From positions 1 to 7,934 of the forward strand of contig JALHSV010000170.1 of assembly GCA_022865525.1 (NCBI GenBank): a stretch of 7,934 nucleotides of DNA, given 5' to 3'. Below the pieces are notes generated by a model. The model searched no databases. It had not been told where the DNA came from and saw only the letters and a program-made list of their open reading frames with translations. Positions 1-7,090 of the stretch are shown piece by piece. Source of the DNA: Thermodesulfovibrionales bacterium (GTDB taxonomy: Bacteria; Nitrospirota; Thermodesulfovibrionia; Thermodesulfovibrionales; SM23-35). How positions within the stretch are numbered: the stretch's first letter is position 1; each line of letters opens with the position of its first letter. A program made the translations under genes and the position numbers.

Positions 1-1
1 T

Positions 2-1252
2 ATGGTCATTCAAAAATCACGTTTTAATTTGTACAAAATAAAGTATTACATCCTCATCATGCTCCTCATCTCATCAGTTCTTACGCTGCAGATTGCCGGC
101 ATAATGGACCCCTTATCACTACTCATCAGGTCTTTTTCGCTGAGTATCTACCCTCTCATGAATTATGGGATGCATAGTTTTTTTGATACGTTTTATAACG
201 CAAACATTCCTCTGCTTGTTGACATATCTGAATCAGCCTATAGTTTTCTGAAAAAGACATTTCTCTCCTTCCGACAGCCTCATTATCTGCAGGGAGTATT
301 TATTGGCTTTCTGTTCTTTTCAATTTTAAGTCTGAATATCGTCGAGAAAAGGTTTTGGTGCAAATATCTCTGCCCGCTGGGTGCACTTCTTGGCCTCTTT
401 TCCCGATTCTCCCTCCTCAAACGTGGGGTCAGTGAGGGATGCACCTCATGCGGGATTTGTCATTCCGTCTGTTCCGGAGGTGCTCTTTCGAAAAATCAGG
501 ATGAATGGAGAAATACAGAATGTTTTGCCTGTTTCTCCTGTGATGATGTCTGTCCGAACAACGCCGTACGTTTCGGTTTTGGGAAAAAGATAGTTCCATC
601 CATGGATCTCGGCAGGAGACAGGTGATCCTTTCCATGCTCTCGGGCTTCATTGCAGTGCCTCTGATACGCTCAACACCGTTTTCCGGGAAACATTTCTCG
701 CATCCTGAATTATTGAGACCGCCGGGCGCACTCGAGGAAAAGGAATTTCTCAAAAGATGTGTGAAATGCGGTGAATGCATGAAGGTCTGCATCACAAACG
801 GACTACAGCCTGCTTTTCTCGAAGCAGGATTTGAAGGCCTCTGGTCCCCACGGCTCATCCCGAGAATGGGATACTGCGAATACCGCTGCACCCTCTGCGG
901 ACAGGTCTGCCCCTCCGGTGCAATCCGGAGAATGCCCCTGGAAGAAAAAGTAAAAATCAGGATCGGTCTTGCCATGATTGATACAGGCAGATGCCTGCCT
1001 CATGCACATGGCATCCCCTGCATTGTATGTGAAGAAGTCTGCCCAACGCAAAAGAAGGCTATATGGTTTGAAGAAAGGACTGTGAAGAACAGAGACGGTC
1101 TCGATATGGCAGTGAAACAGCCGCATGTGGATCTCGAACTCTGTATCGGTTGCGGCATATGTGAAGCAAAGTGCCCCGTTGGCACAAAACCGGCAATCTA
1201 TGTGACCAATATCGGAGAGTCGCGGTCAAAAACAAATCAGCTCCTCCTTTAG
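2..1252 (+). CDS. Membrane-anchored polyferredoxin, NapH-like part followed by NapG/MauM-like part (probably 5'-truncated)
   Basis: Likely an electron-transfer protein linking the membrane quinone pool to an iron-sulfur partner. The visible 416 residues begin with a hydrophobic segment (about 15-34) and a second one (about 97-114), followed by a Cys-x3-Cys-Pro motif (C120, C124) typical of NapH, NosR and FixG/RdxA membrane ferredoxins. Two ferredoxin motifs follow (C147/150/153/157 and C174/177/180/184). Next come a GRR motif at 204-206 with a hydrophobic stretch to about 222, resembling the twin-Arg anchor of NapG. The C-terminal half has four more Cys groups (C253/256/259/263; C292/296/299/303; C331/340/343/347; C381/384/387/391), the NapG/MauM pattern. 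In all, 24 Cys suit six [4Fe-4S] clusters. The ATG lies one base from the window edge, so no ribosome site can be judged. NapH-like proteins usually have further N-terminal membrane helices and another Cys-x3-Cys-Pro, so the true start is probably outside. The substrate and partner are unknown. Confidence 0.85.
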   Translation: MVIQKSRFNLYKIKYYILIMLLISSVLTLQIAGIMDPLSLLIRSFSLSIYPLMNYGMHSFFDTFYNANIPLLVDISESAYSFLKKTFLSFRQPHYLQGVFIGFLFFSILSLNIVEKRFWCKYLCPLGALLGLFSRFSLLKRGVSEGCTSCGICHSVCSGGALSKNQDEWRNTECFACFSCDDVCPNNAVRFGFGKKIVPSMDLGRRQVILSMLSGFIAVPLIRSTPFSGKHFSHPELLRPPGALEEKEFLKRCVKCGECMKVCITNGLQPAFLEAGFEGLWSPRLIPRMGYCEYRCTLCGQVCPSGAIRRMPLEEKVKIRIGLAMIDTGRCLPHAHGIPCIVCEEVCPTQKKAIWFEERTVKNRDGLDMAVKQPHVDLELCIGCGICEAKCPVGTKPAIYVTNIGESRSKTNQLLL

Positions 1253-1273
1253 CCAGCTTTTATATAAGTTTCA

Positions 1274-1419
1274 TGTATAGACAGAGGATATATATTTGAG
1301 CGGATTTTTTTGCCGATATTCTCATAAATTATCTCAAAATAATGAGGCAAAAGCCTCGGAGGTACCGATGCATATCGGGACTGAGAATGAGCGAAAATAT
1401 TATGTCCTCTGTCTATACA
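1274..1419. repeat. 146-bp element with perfect 15-bp terminal inverted repeats (MITE-like or structured intergenic element)
   Basis: The left arm TGTATAGACAGAGGA (1274-1288) and right arm TCCTCTGTCTATACA (1405-1419) are exact reverse complements. The similarity continues imperfectly inward (AT-rich TATATATTT against the complement of AATATTATG). Further complementary pairs lie inside: CCGATAT 1313-1319 with ATATCGG 1372-1378, and ATTCTCA 1318-1324 with TGAGAAT 1382-1388. Two small local hairpins are also present: GAGGC-AAAA-GCCTC at 1344-1357 and CCGAT-GCAT-ATCGG at 1365-1378. The element is non-coding and sits between the stop codons of two convergent genes. The size and perfect ends fit a miniature inverted-repeat transposable element. 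No flanking target duplication is obvious, apart from a possible TA inside each end. A role as a bidirectional transcription barrier is also possible. The repeat is directly visible; its nature is inference. Confidence 0.8.
1344..1357. other. Small hairpin inside the inverted-repeat element; weak terminator candidate on the minus strand
   Basis: A 5-bp GC-rich stem, GAGGC/GCCTC, closes an AAAA loop (TTTT on the minus strand). Read on the minus strand it is followed by ATTATTTT, so it could slow or end transcription arriving from the hisG pair. The stem is short and the T-run is interrupted, so terminator function is only a possibility. Confidence 0.35.
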
Positions 1420-1457
1420 AATATTTGAATTGATAAACTGCTCTTATCGGATGGTAT

Positions 1458-2078
1458 TTATTCTTTCGATTTGCTGACGAGCTTTTCCCTGAACCATCTG
1501 ATGATATCGTCGTATGACGGAGGAGTAATAAGGAATACCTCAATGTCTTTGGGAAACTGGAGTTTCGACCTGTCTTCATCTTTCATGAAGAGAAGGCCTG
1601 CCTCTGCTTCAGCGAGATTGCTGTCGATGACGCTCATAAAATGCTGAAGTCTTTTTTCTGAGAACTCCTTATAGAACTCAACAATTTTAGAAAACACCTC
1701 TTTCGTGAAAACAACCCGCAGGCAATTACTCCAATCCGTATATGGGCCGAGTATTTCCTTGTTCTCGAGCGGGACAAGGGTGCTTCCTTCTTCCAGCTTC
1801 TTTTTAATGATCTGGAGCATTCGTTCGTTGATCGTGCCCAGAATATTCAGTGCCTCATCTCCCTGCTGATAAATAATCTCACAGAATATCTTCTGAACCT
1901 TTCCCGCAGCCTCAACCTTCTCTATCTGCTGGGCAACCTCATCCCAGTATTTCCTGACGAGCTCGTGATAATAATTTTCTGCTTCCTCAACGGGATAGAT
2001 ATTTGCAACACAGTAGAGCTTCCTTTTACCGGAAAACTCATCTGCAAGTGGTCTTTGAATCTGTCCTAATTCAACCAT
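1458..2078 (-). CDS. Unrecognised 206-residue protein, downstream of and coupled to hisG
   Basis: I do not recognise this family. The protein appears soluble, with no signal peptide or membrane segment. It is rich in charged residues and long amphipathic helices (about residues 30-60, 78-100 and 120-160) and ends in a segment around PPSYDDIIRWFREKL. There are only three Cys and no obvious catalytic or nucleotide-binding motif. Its ATG lies 5 nt after the hisG stop. The nearest Shine-Dalgarno-like AAGG is about 16 nt away, inside the end of hisG, so translation probably depends on ribosomes finishing hisG. That tight link suggests co-expression with histidine synthesis, but it does not show a functional link. 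The length, codon use and operon position support a real gene. The stop at 1458 faces the convergent polyferredoxin gene across the inverted-repeat element. Confidence 0.8.
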   Translation of the reverse strand: MVELGQIQRPLADEFSGKRKLYCVANIYPVEEAENYYHELVRKYWDEVAQQIEKVEAAGKVQKIFCEIIYQQGDEALNILGTINERMLQIIKKKLEEGSTLVPLENKEILGPYTDWSNCLRVVFTKEVFSKIVEFYKEFSEKRLQHFMSVIDSNLAEAEAGLLFMKDEDRSKLQFPKDIEVFLITPPSYDDIIRWFREKLVSKSKE

Positions 2079-2083
2079 GCCGG

Positions 2084-2959
2084 TTATGGGATTACCTTAT
2101 TCAACGGATACTCGACAATACCCGCCGCACCTGCCATCTTCAGTTTTGGAATTAATTCCCGAACCAGTTTTTCATTGATCATGACCTCAAGGGCAAACCA
2201 ATCCTGATCCGACAGCGTTGATATGGTTGGAGAATGCAGTGCGGACAGAAGGCTCATCACCCTCTTCAGCGCCCGGGCAGGGACATTCATCTTCAGCCCT
2301 ACTTTTTCCTCCGCAGCAAGAGCACCCCTGAGAAGCATAACAATATTCTCCATCTTCCGGCGCTTCCATGTATCCTGCCATGCTTTTTTGTTGGCAATAA
2401 ACCGCGTGCTTGACTCAAGGATCGTATCGATAACCCTGAGATTGTTCGCCCTGAGAGAATTCCCCGTTTCTGTGAGCTCCACGATGGCATCTGCAAGATG
2501 CGGCGGCTTCACCTCTGTTGCACCCCAGGAAAAATCAACCTCGGCCTTCACGCCCTTTGATTTCAGGTATCTCTTCGTGAACCCGACAAGTTCTGTAGCA
2601 ATGCGTTTCCCGTTCAGGTCCCTGACCGTTTTGATCTTTGAATCGTTCGGGACCGCAATAACCCATTTTACAGGCCTTAATCCCTCTTTTGCATAAATAA
2701 GCTCGGCAACTTCATGCACAGATGCATTCTGCTCGAGGATCCAGTCTTTTCCGGTGAGACCGCAATCAAGAATTCCGGACTCGATATACCCGGCCATTTC
2801 CTGAGCCCTGATCAGCATGGCCTCTATCTCAGGGTCGTCAAAAGACGGGTAGTATGAGCGGCTTGATATGGAAACATGATATCCTGCCTTTCTGAAAAGT
2901 TTCAGTGTTGATTCCTGGAGACTCCCTTTGGGAAGCCCGAGTTTTAATACTTTGCTCAT
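2084..2959 (-). CDS. hisG: ATP phosphoribosyltransferase, long form
   Basis: Catalyses the first committed step of histidine synthesis: ATP plus PRPP gives phosphoribosyl-ATP, in the cytoplasm. The N-terminal LGLPKGSL (residues 7-14) is the family signature. The PRPP-binding loop lies around DAIVELTETGNSL (157-169), followed by RANNL. A C-terminal domain (about 217-291) containing the region ending in AGAAGIVEYPLNKVIP marks the long, self-sufficient HisG type. That type binds histidine for feedback inhibition and does not need HisZ. I chose the ATG at 2959 (291 residues) because AGGAAGG sits 8 nt upstream. The ATGs at 2980 and 2977 lie before that site and would add a tail, MMRKDTI, before the usual start. 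hisG is followed after 5 nt by an unknown gene, and no other his gene is in view. It is divergent from mfd. Confidence 0.95.
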   Translation of the reverse strand: MSKVLKLGLPKGSLQESTLKLFRKAGYHVSISSRSYYPSFDDPEIEAMLIRAQEMAGYIESGILDCGLTGKDWILEQNASVHEVAELIYAKEGLRPVKWVIAVPNDSKIKTVRDLNGKRIATELVGFTKRYLKSKGVKAEVDFSWGATEVKPPHLADAIVELTETGNSLRANNLRVIDTILESSTRFIANKKAWQDTWKRRKMENIVMLLRGALAAEEKVGLKMNVPARALKRVMSLLSALHSPTISTLSDQDWFALEVMINEKLVRELIPKLKMAGAAGIVEYPLNKVIP

Positions 2960-2963
2960 AATT

Positions 2964-2973
2964 GTATCCTTCC
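2964..2973 (-). promoter_or_regulatory. Ribosome binding site that fixes the hisG start
   Basis: On the minus strand, AGGAAGG lies 8 nt before the ATG at 2959. It overlaps the coding sequence that would exist if translation began at the earlier in-frame ATGs (2980, 2977), which have no comparable site. This favours the shorter protein starting MSKVLKLGLP. Confidence 0.7.
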
Positions 2974-2991
2974 TCATCATGACTTTCCCTG

Positions 2992-3000
2992 TGCTATAAT
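2992..3000 (+). promoter_or_regulatory. Extended -10 promoter for mfd
   Basis: The sequence TGCTATAAT is a perfect extended -10 (TGn-TATAAT) for the housekeeping sigma factor. No good -35 is seen about 17 bp upstream, which is common for extended -10 promoters. Transcription would begin near 3006-3008 and leave a leader of about 70 nt before the mfd ATG at 3078. The match is visible; activity is inferred. Confidence 0.6.
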
Positions 3001-3008
3001 TGAGTTAT

Positions 3009-3037
3009 ACTTTATCATATCAAAAGTGTTGTGACAA
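3009..3037 (-). promoter_or_regulatory. Possible hisG promoter (TTGTCA, 17 bp, TAAAGT)
   Basis: On the minus strand a -35-like TTGTCA (complement of 3032-3037) is separated by 17 bp from a -10-like TAAAGT (complement of 3009-3014). Five and four of six positions match the sigma-70 consensus. Transcription would start near 3002, about 43 nt before the hisG ATG. The -10 is weak, and other AT-rich hexamers nearby (TATGAT, TATAAC, TATAGC) could serve instead. Confidence 0.3.
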
Positions 3038-3038
3038 C
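3028..3038. promoter_or_regulatory. Short palindrome GTTGTGACAAC in the hisG-mfd intergenic region
   Basis: This is a perfect 5-bp inverted repeat around a central base. It lies in the mfd leader and overlaps the candidate hisG -35. It could be half of an operator or chance; nothing identifies a regulator. Confidence 0.25.
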
Positions 3039-3077
3039 CTGACCTTACGGAAACACAAACCCTTTGTAAAGTTCGTT

Positions 3078-6000
3078 ATGGATTTCACACCTATACACAA
3101 AATTATTCAGCATGGCTTCAAAGAATCGCGTATCTATAACCTCACCGGTTCGATAGCCGCCCTCCTCTTCGCGCTCTGCGATGAACCATTTTTTGTCGTT
3201 GAATTGACAGAGGAACATGCACAGGAACTCTGCAAGGACACTAATTTCTTCAGAGATGCGCTAAAAAAAGATCATGTGCTTTTCCTTCCTGAACCTGACG
3301 GCCCGGCTCGTGCCGGTGAGAGGGCGCATATTATTTCCTCGTTCGCTGCGAGGGACTCCCTGATCAGCTCATTCAGGAATCTCGGGAAATGCATGTGGTC
3401 GCGTGCCGACATGCAAAGGAGCTTCATGCATCTGGCCGGAGGGATCGAGATAAGCAGGACTGCCATGGATACAAGACTACAGGAGATAGGGTACCGGCAT
3501 AGTGCAGTCGTTTCAGAGAAAGGAGAATTCAGCAGGCGCGGATGGCTTCTGGATGTCTTCCCCTCTACATCAGATGTGCCGCTGAGGCTCGAATTTTTTG
3601 GAGACGAAATAGAAAGCATAAAAACCTTTGATGTTGACACCCAGAGATCGATGGCAGATATTTCCAGTTTTTTACTTTTTCCTGCAGAGGAGCCGTCGTC
3701 AGGCATCAACCTGCTTGAATATATGAAAGGGGCAAAATGGTTTTTCTCTGATTCGATACAGGAGCGGGATCAACTTCCCCAGGGAATAACATTTTTTTCA
3801 CGCTACTCAATAAAAGGCTCTGGATATGAAGCGGAGGTTCTCCCGATAAAGGGTCTGGGTATCTTGCCTGAAGAGAGAAAAAGCATTGATGATCTTCCGC
3901 AATCCATAAAACTTCTTCAGAAAGAAAACAGGGTAGTATTAATCACATCATCAAAAAGCCAGGCCGAAAGGCTGAAGAACATACTCAGGGAAAACGGTAT
4001 TATTGCACCGATCATAGAACAAGCAGACATTTTTACGTATGAAGGAATTGTTTCCATAGCGATCGGCAACCTTTCATCAGGCCTTCATCTCTCCGGACTG
4101 TTCATTCTGACCGAAAAAGAAATATTCGGCAGCAGGCCCTTGTACAGGGCGATAAAAAAATCAAAGGTTACCCAACTGCTCACCTCGCTTGATGACCTTA
4201 TGCCTCAAGATTTTGTCGTTCATAAGGACCATGGCATCGGGAGATTTCAGGGTCTTGTCAACCAGCATATCGAAGGCGTGCAGGAAGATCTCATGGTTAT
4301 CGAATACGACGGCGGCAGATTGTATCTCCCGCTCCAGGGTATCACAAAGATTACAAAATATCATTGCGAAGAAGGCTTTACGCCAAAGATTGACAGGCTC
4401 GGAGGGAAAACCTGGCAGAAGACAAAAGAAAAAGTACAAAAGAAGATCAAAGAATTGGCAGAAAAACTCATTGCACTCCATGCCCAGAGAGCGGTTCACA
4501 AAGGGTTCGCATTCAGCCCTGATACAGAACTTCACAGGGAATTCGACAGTTTCTTCCCCTATGAGGAGACACCTGACCAGATGAAAGCCACAGAGGATAT
4601 CAAAAGAGACATGGAATCTGAAAAACCAATGGACCGTCTTCTTTGCGGTGACGTTGGATACGGGAAGACAGAGGTTGCCATGAAAGCCGCTTTCAAGGCA
4701 GTTTACGACGGACTACAGGCAGCGGTGCTTGTGCCCACAACCATTCTTTGCGAACAGCATTTCCGGACTTTCGTGATACGTTTTGCAGCCTTCCCTGTCA
4801 GGATTGACTATCTCAGCAGGTTCAAATCAAAAAAGCAGCAAGAGGAGACCCTTAAAGCTCTTGCACATGGTGATGTTGATATCATCATAGGCACTCACAG
4901 CCTTCTCGGGAAGGGAATAACATTTTATAAACTTGGCCTGCTCGTTATCGATGAGGAGCACAGATTCGGGGTGAGACAGAAGGAAAAGATCAAGGAGCTG
5001 AAAAAGGGCGTTGATGTTTTAACCCTCACAGCTACCCCTATACCAAGAACGCTCTCTATGGCTCTGTCGGATATCAGGGATATGAGTGTTATTGAAACAC
5101 CCCCTGAGGAGAGGCTTGCGGTCAAAAGCACTGTTTCCCGGTTCGACAGGGAATTGATAAAAGAGGCTATCGGGAGAGAGTGCGAGAGAAATGGCCAGGT
5201 CTTTTTCGTACACAACAGGATAAAAGATATCCATGAGATTGCCGGGTATATCCAAGGGCTCGCACCTTCGTTGCGGATTAAGGTTGCACACGGACAGATG
5301 GACGGAAAAGAACTCGAAAGGGTCATGCTTGATTTTTATCTGTGCAATACAGATGTCCTTGTGTCAACCGCAATCATTGGTTCCGGGCTTGATATACCAA
5401 CTGCAAACACCATCATTATCAATCGCGCTGATATGATGGGGCTGGCTGATCTCTACCAGCTGAGGGGGCGCGTCGGCCGGTCCAGTATCAGAGCTTTTGC
5501 TTATTTTCTCATCCCCGGTGAAGACGTTATTACTGAAGAGGCCAGGATGAGGCTGCAGGCAATCCAGGAAATGAGCTATCTCGGAGCAGGATTCAGGCTT
5601 GCCTTAAAAGACCTTGAGATCAGGGGCGCGGGCAATCTTCTTGGAGCCGAACAATCCGGTCACGTCCACGCTGTCGGGTTTGACCTGTACATGGAAATGC
5701 TGGAGAAGGCTGTTGCAGAATTCAAGGGGCTGAAGATCGAGGAGGAGTTTGAACCTTCAATTCAGTTGAAGGTCACCGCCTTCGTCCCTGAAGAATATAT
5801 CGATGATATGATGTTACGGTTAAGCCTCTACCGAAAGATCGCTTCTGCAAAGACGCATGAGGCAGTAGAGGCAATCGTGTCGGAAATGAAAGACCGTTTT
5901 GGCAAGATTCCGGTGCAGGTTACAAATCTCACGGACATCATGAGACTGAAAATTACTGCACGCGAACTCTTGATAACAAAAATCCAGGACAGAAACGGAT

Positions 6001-6203
6001 GGATTCGGATCGAATTTTCTCCCGACACGAAACTGGAGCCTCATGACATACTGTCGCTCGGGAAGGGAAAGAACGGGGAAATACGGTTTCTTCCTGACGG
6101 ATTTGAAATGAACCTGAGAGGACTTGCCTGGCTGGAAGCTTATAAGAAAATAACTGAAACACTTCAAGATTTGAAAAAAAACGCCACTTTACTTGTCTCA
6201 TGA
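3078..6203 (+). CDS. mfd: Transcription-repair coupling factor Mfd
   Basis: An ATP-driven translocase that removes RNA polymerase stalled at DNA damage and recruits UvrA to start nucleotide excision repair. Residues count from the ATG at 3078 (1041 aa). The UvrB-like N-terminal module includes GYRH (138-141) and the RLEFFGDEIES region (170-180). The RNA-polymerase-interacting CarD-like domain is about 372-428, with VHKDHGIGRF. The helicase motor follows: Walker A GDVGYGKT (524-531), DEEH (625-628), TATPIPRTL (651-659), motif V (762-774) and QLRGRVGR (794-801). The TRG motif region DLEIRGAGNLLGAEQSG is 845-861, and the C-terminal TRCF domain starts about 902. Oddities: motif V reads IIGSGLDIP where Glu is usual (G768), and the protein is about 100 residues shorter than E. 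coli Mfd (1148), apparently mostly between residues 190 and 240. An upstream in-frame TTG at 3000 falls inside the promoter -10, so ATG 3078 is preferred, though its ribosome site is weak. The gene is divergent from hisG and followed by a TPR lipoprotein 49 bp downstream. Confidence 0.97.
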   Translation: MDFTPIHKIIQHGFKESRIYNLTGSIAALLFALCDEPFFVVELTEEHAQELCKDTNFFRDALKKDHVLFLPEPDGPARAGERAHIISSFAARDSLISSFRNLGKCMWSRADMQRSFMHLAGGIEISRTAMDTRLQEIGYRHSAVVSEKGEFSRRGWLLDVFPSTSDVPLRLEFFGDEIESIKTFDVDTQRSMADISSFLLFPAEEPSSGINLLEYMKGAKWFFSDSIQERDQLPQGITFFSRYSIKGSGYEAEVLPIKGLGILPEERKSIDDLPQSIKLLQKENRVVLITSSKSQAERLKNILRENGIIAPIIEQADIFTYEGIVSIAIGNLSSGLHLSGLFILTEKEIFGSRPLYRAIKKSKVTQLLTSLDDLMPQDFVVHKDHGIGRFQGLVNQHIEGVQEDLMVIEYDGGRLYLPLQGITKITKYHCEEGFTPKIDRLGGKTWQKTKEKVQKKIKELAEKLIALHAQRAVHKGFAFSPDTELHREFDSFFPYEETPDQMKATEDIKRDMESEKPMDRLLCGDVGYGKTEVAMKAAFKAVYDGLQAAVLVPTTILCEQHFRTFVIRFAAFPVRIDYLSRFKSKKQQEETLKALAHGDVDIIIGTHSLLGKGITFYKLGLLVIDEEHRFGVRQKEKIKELKKGVDVLTLTATPIPRTLSMALSDIRDMSVIETPPEERLAVKSTVSRFDRELIKEAIGRECERNGQVFFVHNRIKDIHEIAGYIQGLAPSLRIKVAHGQMDGKELERVMLDFYLCNTDVLVSTAIIGSGLDIPTANTIIINRADMMGLADLYQLRGRVGRSSIRAFAYFLIPGEDVITEEARMRLQAIQEMSYLGAGFRLALKDLEIRGAGNLLGAEQSGHVHAVGFDLYMEMLEKAVAEFKGLKIEEEFEPSIQLKVTAFVPEEYIDDMMLRLSLYRKIASAKTHEAVEAIVSEMKDRFGKIPVQVTNLTDIMRLKITARELLITKIQDRNGWIRIEFSPDTKLEPHDILSLGKGKNGEIRFLPDGFEMNLRGLAWLEAYKKITETLQDLKKNATLLVS

Positions 6204-6252
6204 TTTCTGATACTTTTAATAGGACTATGCCAAATATTGAGGAGAACACAGG

Positions 6253-6960
6253 ATGCTGAAAGGATTCTTTATTGTGCTTGCTGTCATCTTCGCCGGTTCA
6301 TGTGCCGTTGTAACAGAAAAAGATATCAAGAATTCACAGTATCATTATCAGCTTGGCATCTCGTATCTGAATGAAAACAATATTCAGCCCGCTTTTACAG
6401 AACTGCAGAAGGCTCTGAAGCTTAATCCTCATGATAAGGAAACTCATAATGCACTCGGCGTCATATACCTCACAAAGCTCGAGGATTATGCCAAAGCTAT
6501 TGAACATTTTCAGAAAGCCCTCGCAATTGATAAAAATTATTCGGAGGCTGCAACGAACCTCGGGAATACCTATGCAAATATGAAGAAATTTAACGAGGCT
6601 ATTGAATCGTACAACATTGCTTTATCAAATCCTCAGTACATGAATGCAGCAATGGCATTGAATAACCTTGGCATGGTATATTATAGGCTTTCGAAATTGG
6701 ATGAGGCCCTTTCAGCCTTTAAGGATGCATTGAAGAGATATTCGGATTTTCATGCTCCCTATTACGGGCTTGCCCTCTGCTATAACGCCAAGGGGCAGTA
6801 TGGTGATGCTGCTTTTGCCATGAAACGGGCTATTGAACTTGACCCACTGTATAAAGGGGACATGGAAAAGGCGATGGTTGATCTCAGGAATCAGAAATTA
6901 CGGGCAAAAGACGAACAGGAACAGGATATTACTAATTACCTTGAAATCATCCAGTATTAG
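6253..6960 (+). CDS. TPR-repeat lipoprotein, PilF/PilW-like
   Basis: The 235-residue protein begins with a lipoprotein signal: Lys3, a hydrophobic core and a lipobox ending AGSC, so Cys17 would be lipidated after cleavage. Five TPR units follow (about 28-61, 62-96, 97-130, 133-166, 167-200), with typical pairs such as ALGVIYL...YAKAIEHFQKAL and an Asn-Pro or Asp-Pro between several repeats. A charged tail (about 214-235) ends the protein. Size, lipid anchor and the longer linker before NNLG (about 126-140) resemble PilF/PilW, outer-membrane lipoproteins that help assemble the type IV pilus secretin. No pilus genes are present here, so that role is inference. It could also be a general scaffold lipoprotein. 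GAGGAGA lies 7 nt before the ATG. The gene follows mfd by 49 bp without a clear terminator and ends 11 nt before a tRNA gene, so it is probably cotranscribed with both. Confidence 0.9.
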   Translation: MLKGFFIVLAVIFAGSCAVVTEKDIKNSQYHYQLGISYLNENNIQPAFTELQKALKLNPHDKETHNALGVIYLTKLEDYAKAIEHFQKALAIDKNYSEAATNLGNTYANMKKFNEAIESYNIALSNPQYMNAAMALNNLGMVYYRLSKLDEALSAFKDALKRYSDFHAPYYGLALCYNAKGQYGDAAFAMKRAIELDPLYKGDMEKAMVDLRNQKLRAKDEQEQDITNYLEIIQY

Positions 6961-6971
6961 GAGTGACAATT

Positions 6972-7051
<80 letters not shown>

Positions 7052-7077
7052 TAAAATTTTTCAATATTTAACAATAA

Positions 7078-7086
7078 GAGGGAGGG
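7078..7086 (+). promoter_or_regulatory. Strong ribosome binding site for the FadL-like gene
   Basis: The purine-rich AGAGGGAGGG run ends about 4 nt before the ATG at 7091. It is the strongest Shine-Dalgarno match in the window and supports this start. Confidence 0.6.
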
Positions 7087-7090
7087 TAAC

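Noticed and set aside
496..1185. Minus-strand open frames opposite the polyferredoxin gene
   Set aside because: They are shadows of a gene with dense, clearly conserved Cys motifs. Their predicted products show no recognisable domains.
1301..1315. CGG-ATTTTTTT-GCCG as an intrinsic terminator for the polyferredoxin gene
   Set aside because: The stem is only three base pairs and the T-run is in the loop, not after the stem.
2223..2696. Plus-strand open frame of 157 codons opposite hisG
   Set aside because: It lies fully inside hisG, which is certain from its motifs, and its product has a low-complexity Ser/Arg/Phe-rich composition typical of antisense frames.
2960..2980. Upstream ATGs at 2980 and 2977 for hisG
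   Set aside because: The AGGAAGG ribosome site lies downstream of these codons and at the right distance from the ATG at 2959, where the family usually begins.
3000..3077. In-frame TTG at 3000 as the mfd start, adding 26 residues
   Set aside because: The TTG overlaps the last base of the TATAAT promoter element and would precede the expected transcript start. The added residues (rich in Cys and Lys) do not look like an Mfd N terminus.
3272..5326. Several 90-145 codon minus-strand frames and plus-strand frames overlapping mfd
   Set aside because: All overlap conserved Mfd domains and have no ribosome sites or family resemblance.
6939..6970. Possible promoter TTGAAA with GACAAT just before the tRNA
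   Set aside because: With normal spacing the start point would fall inside the tRNA, so it cannot make the mature 5' end.
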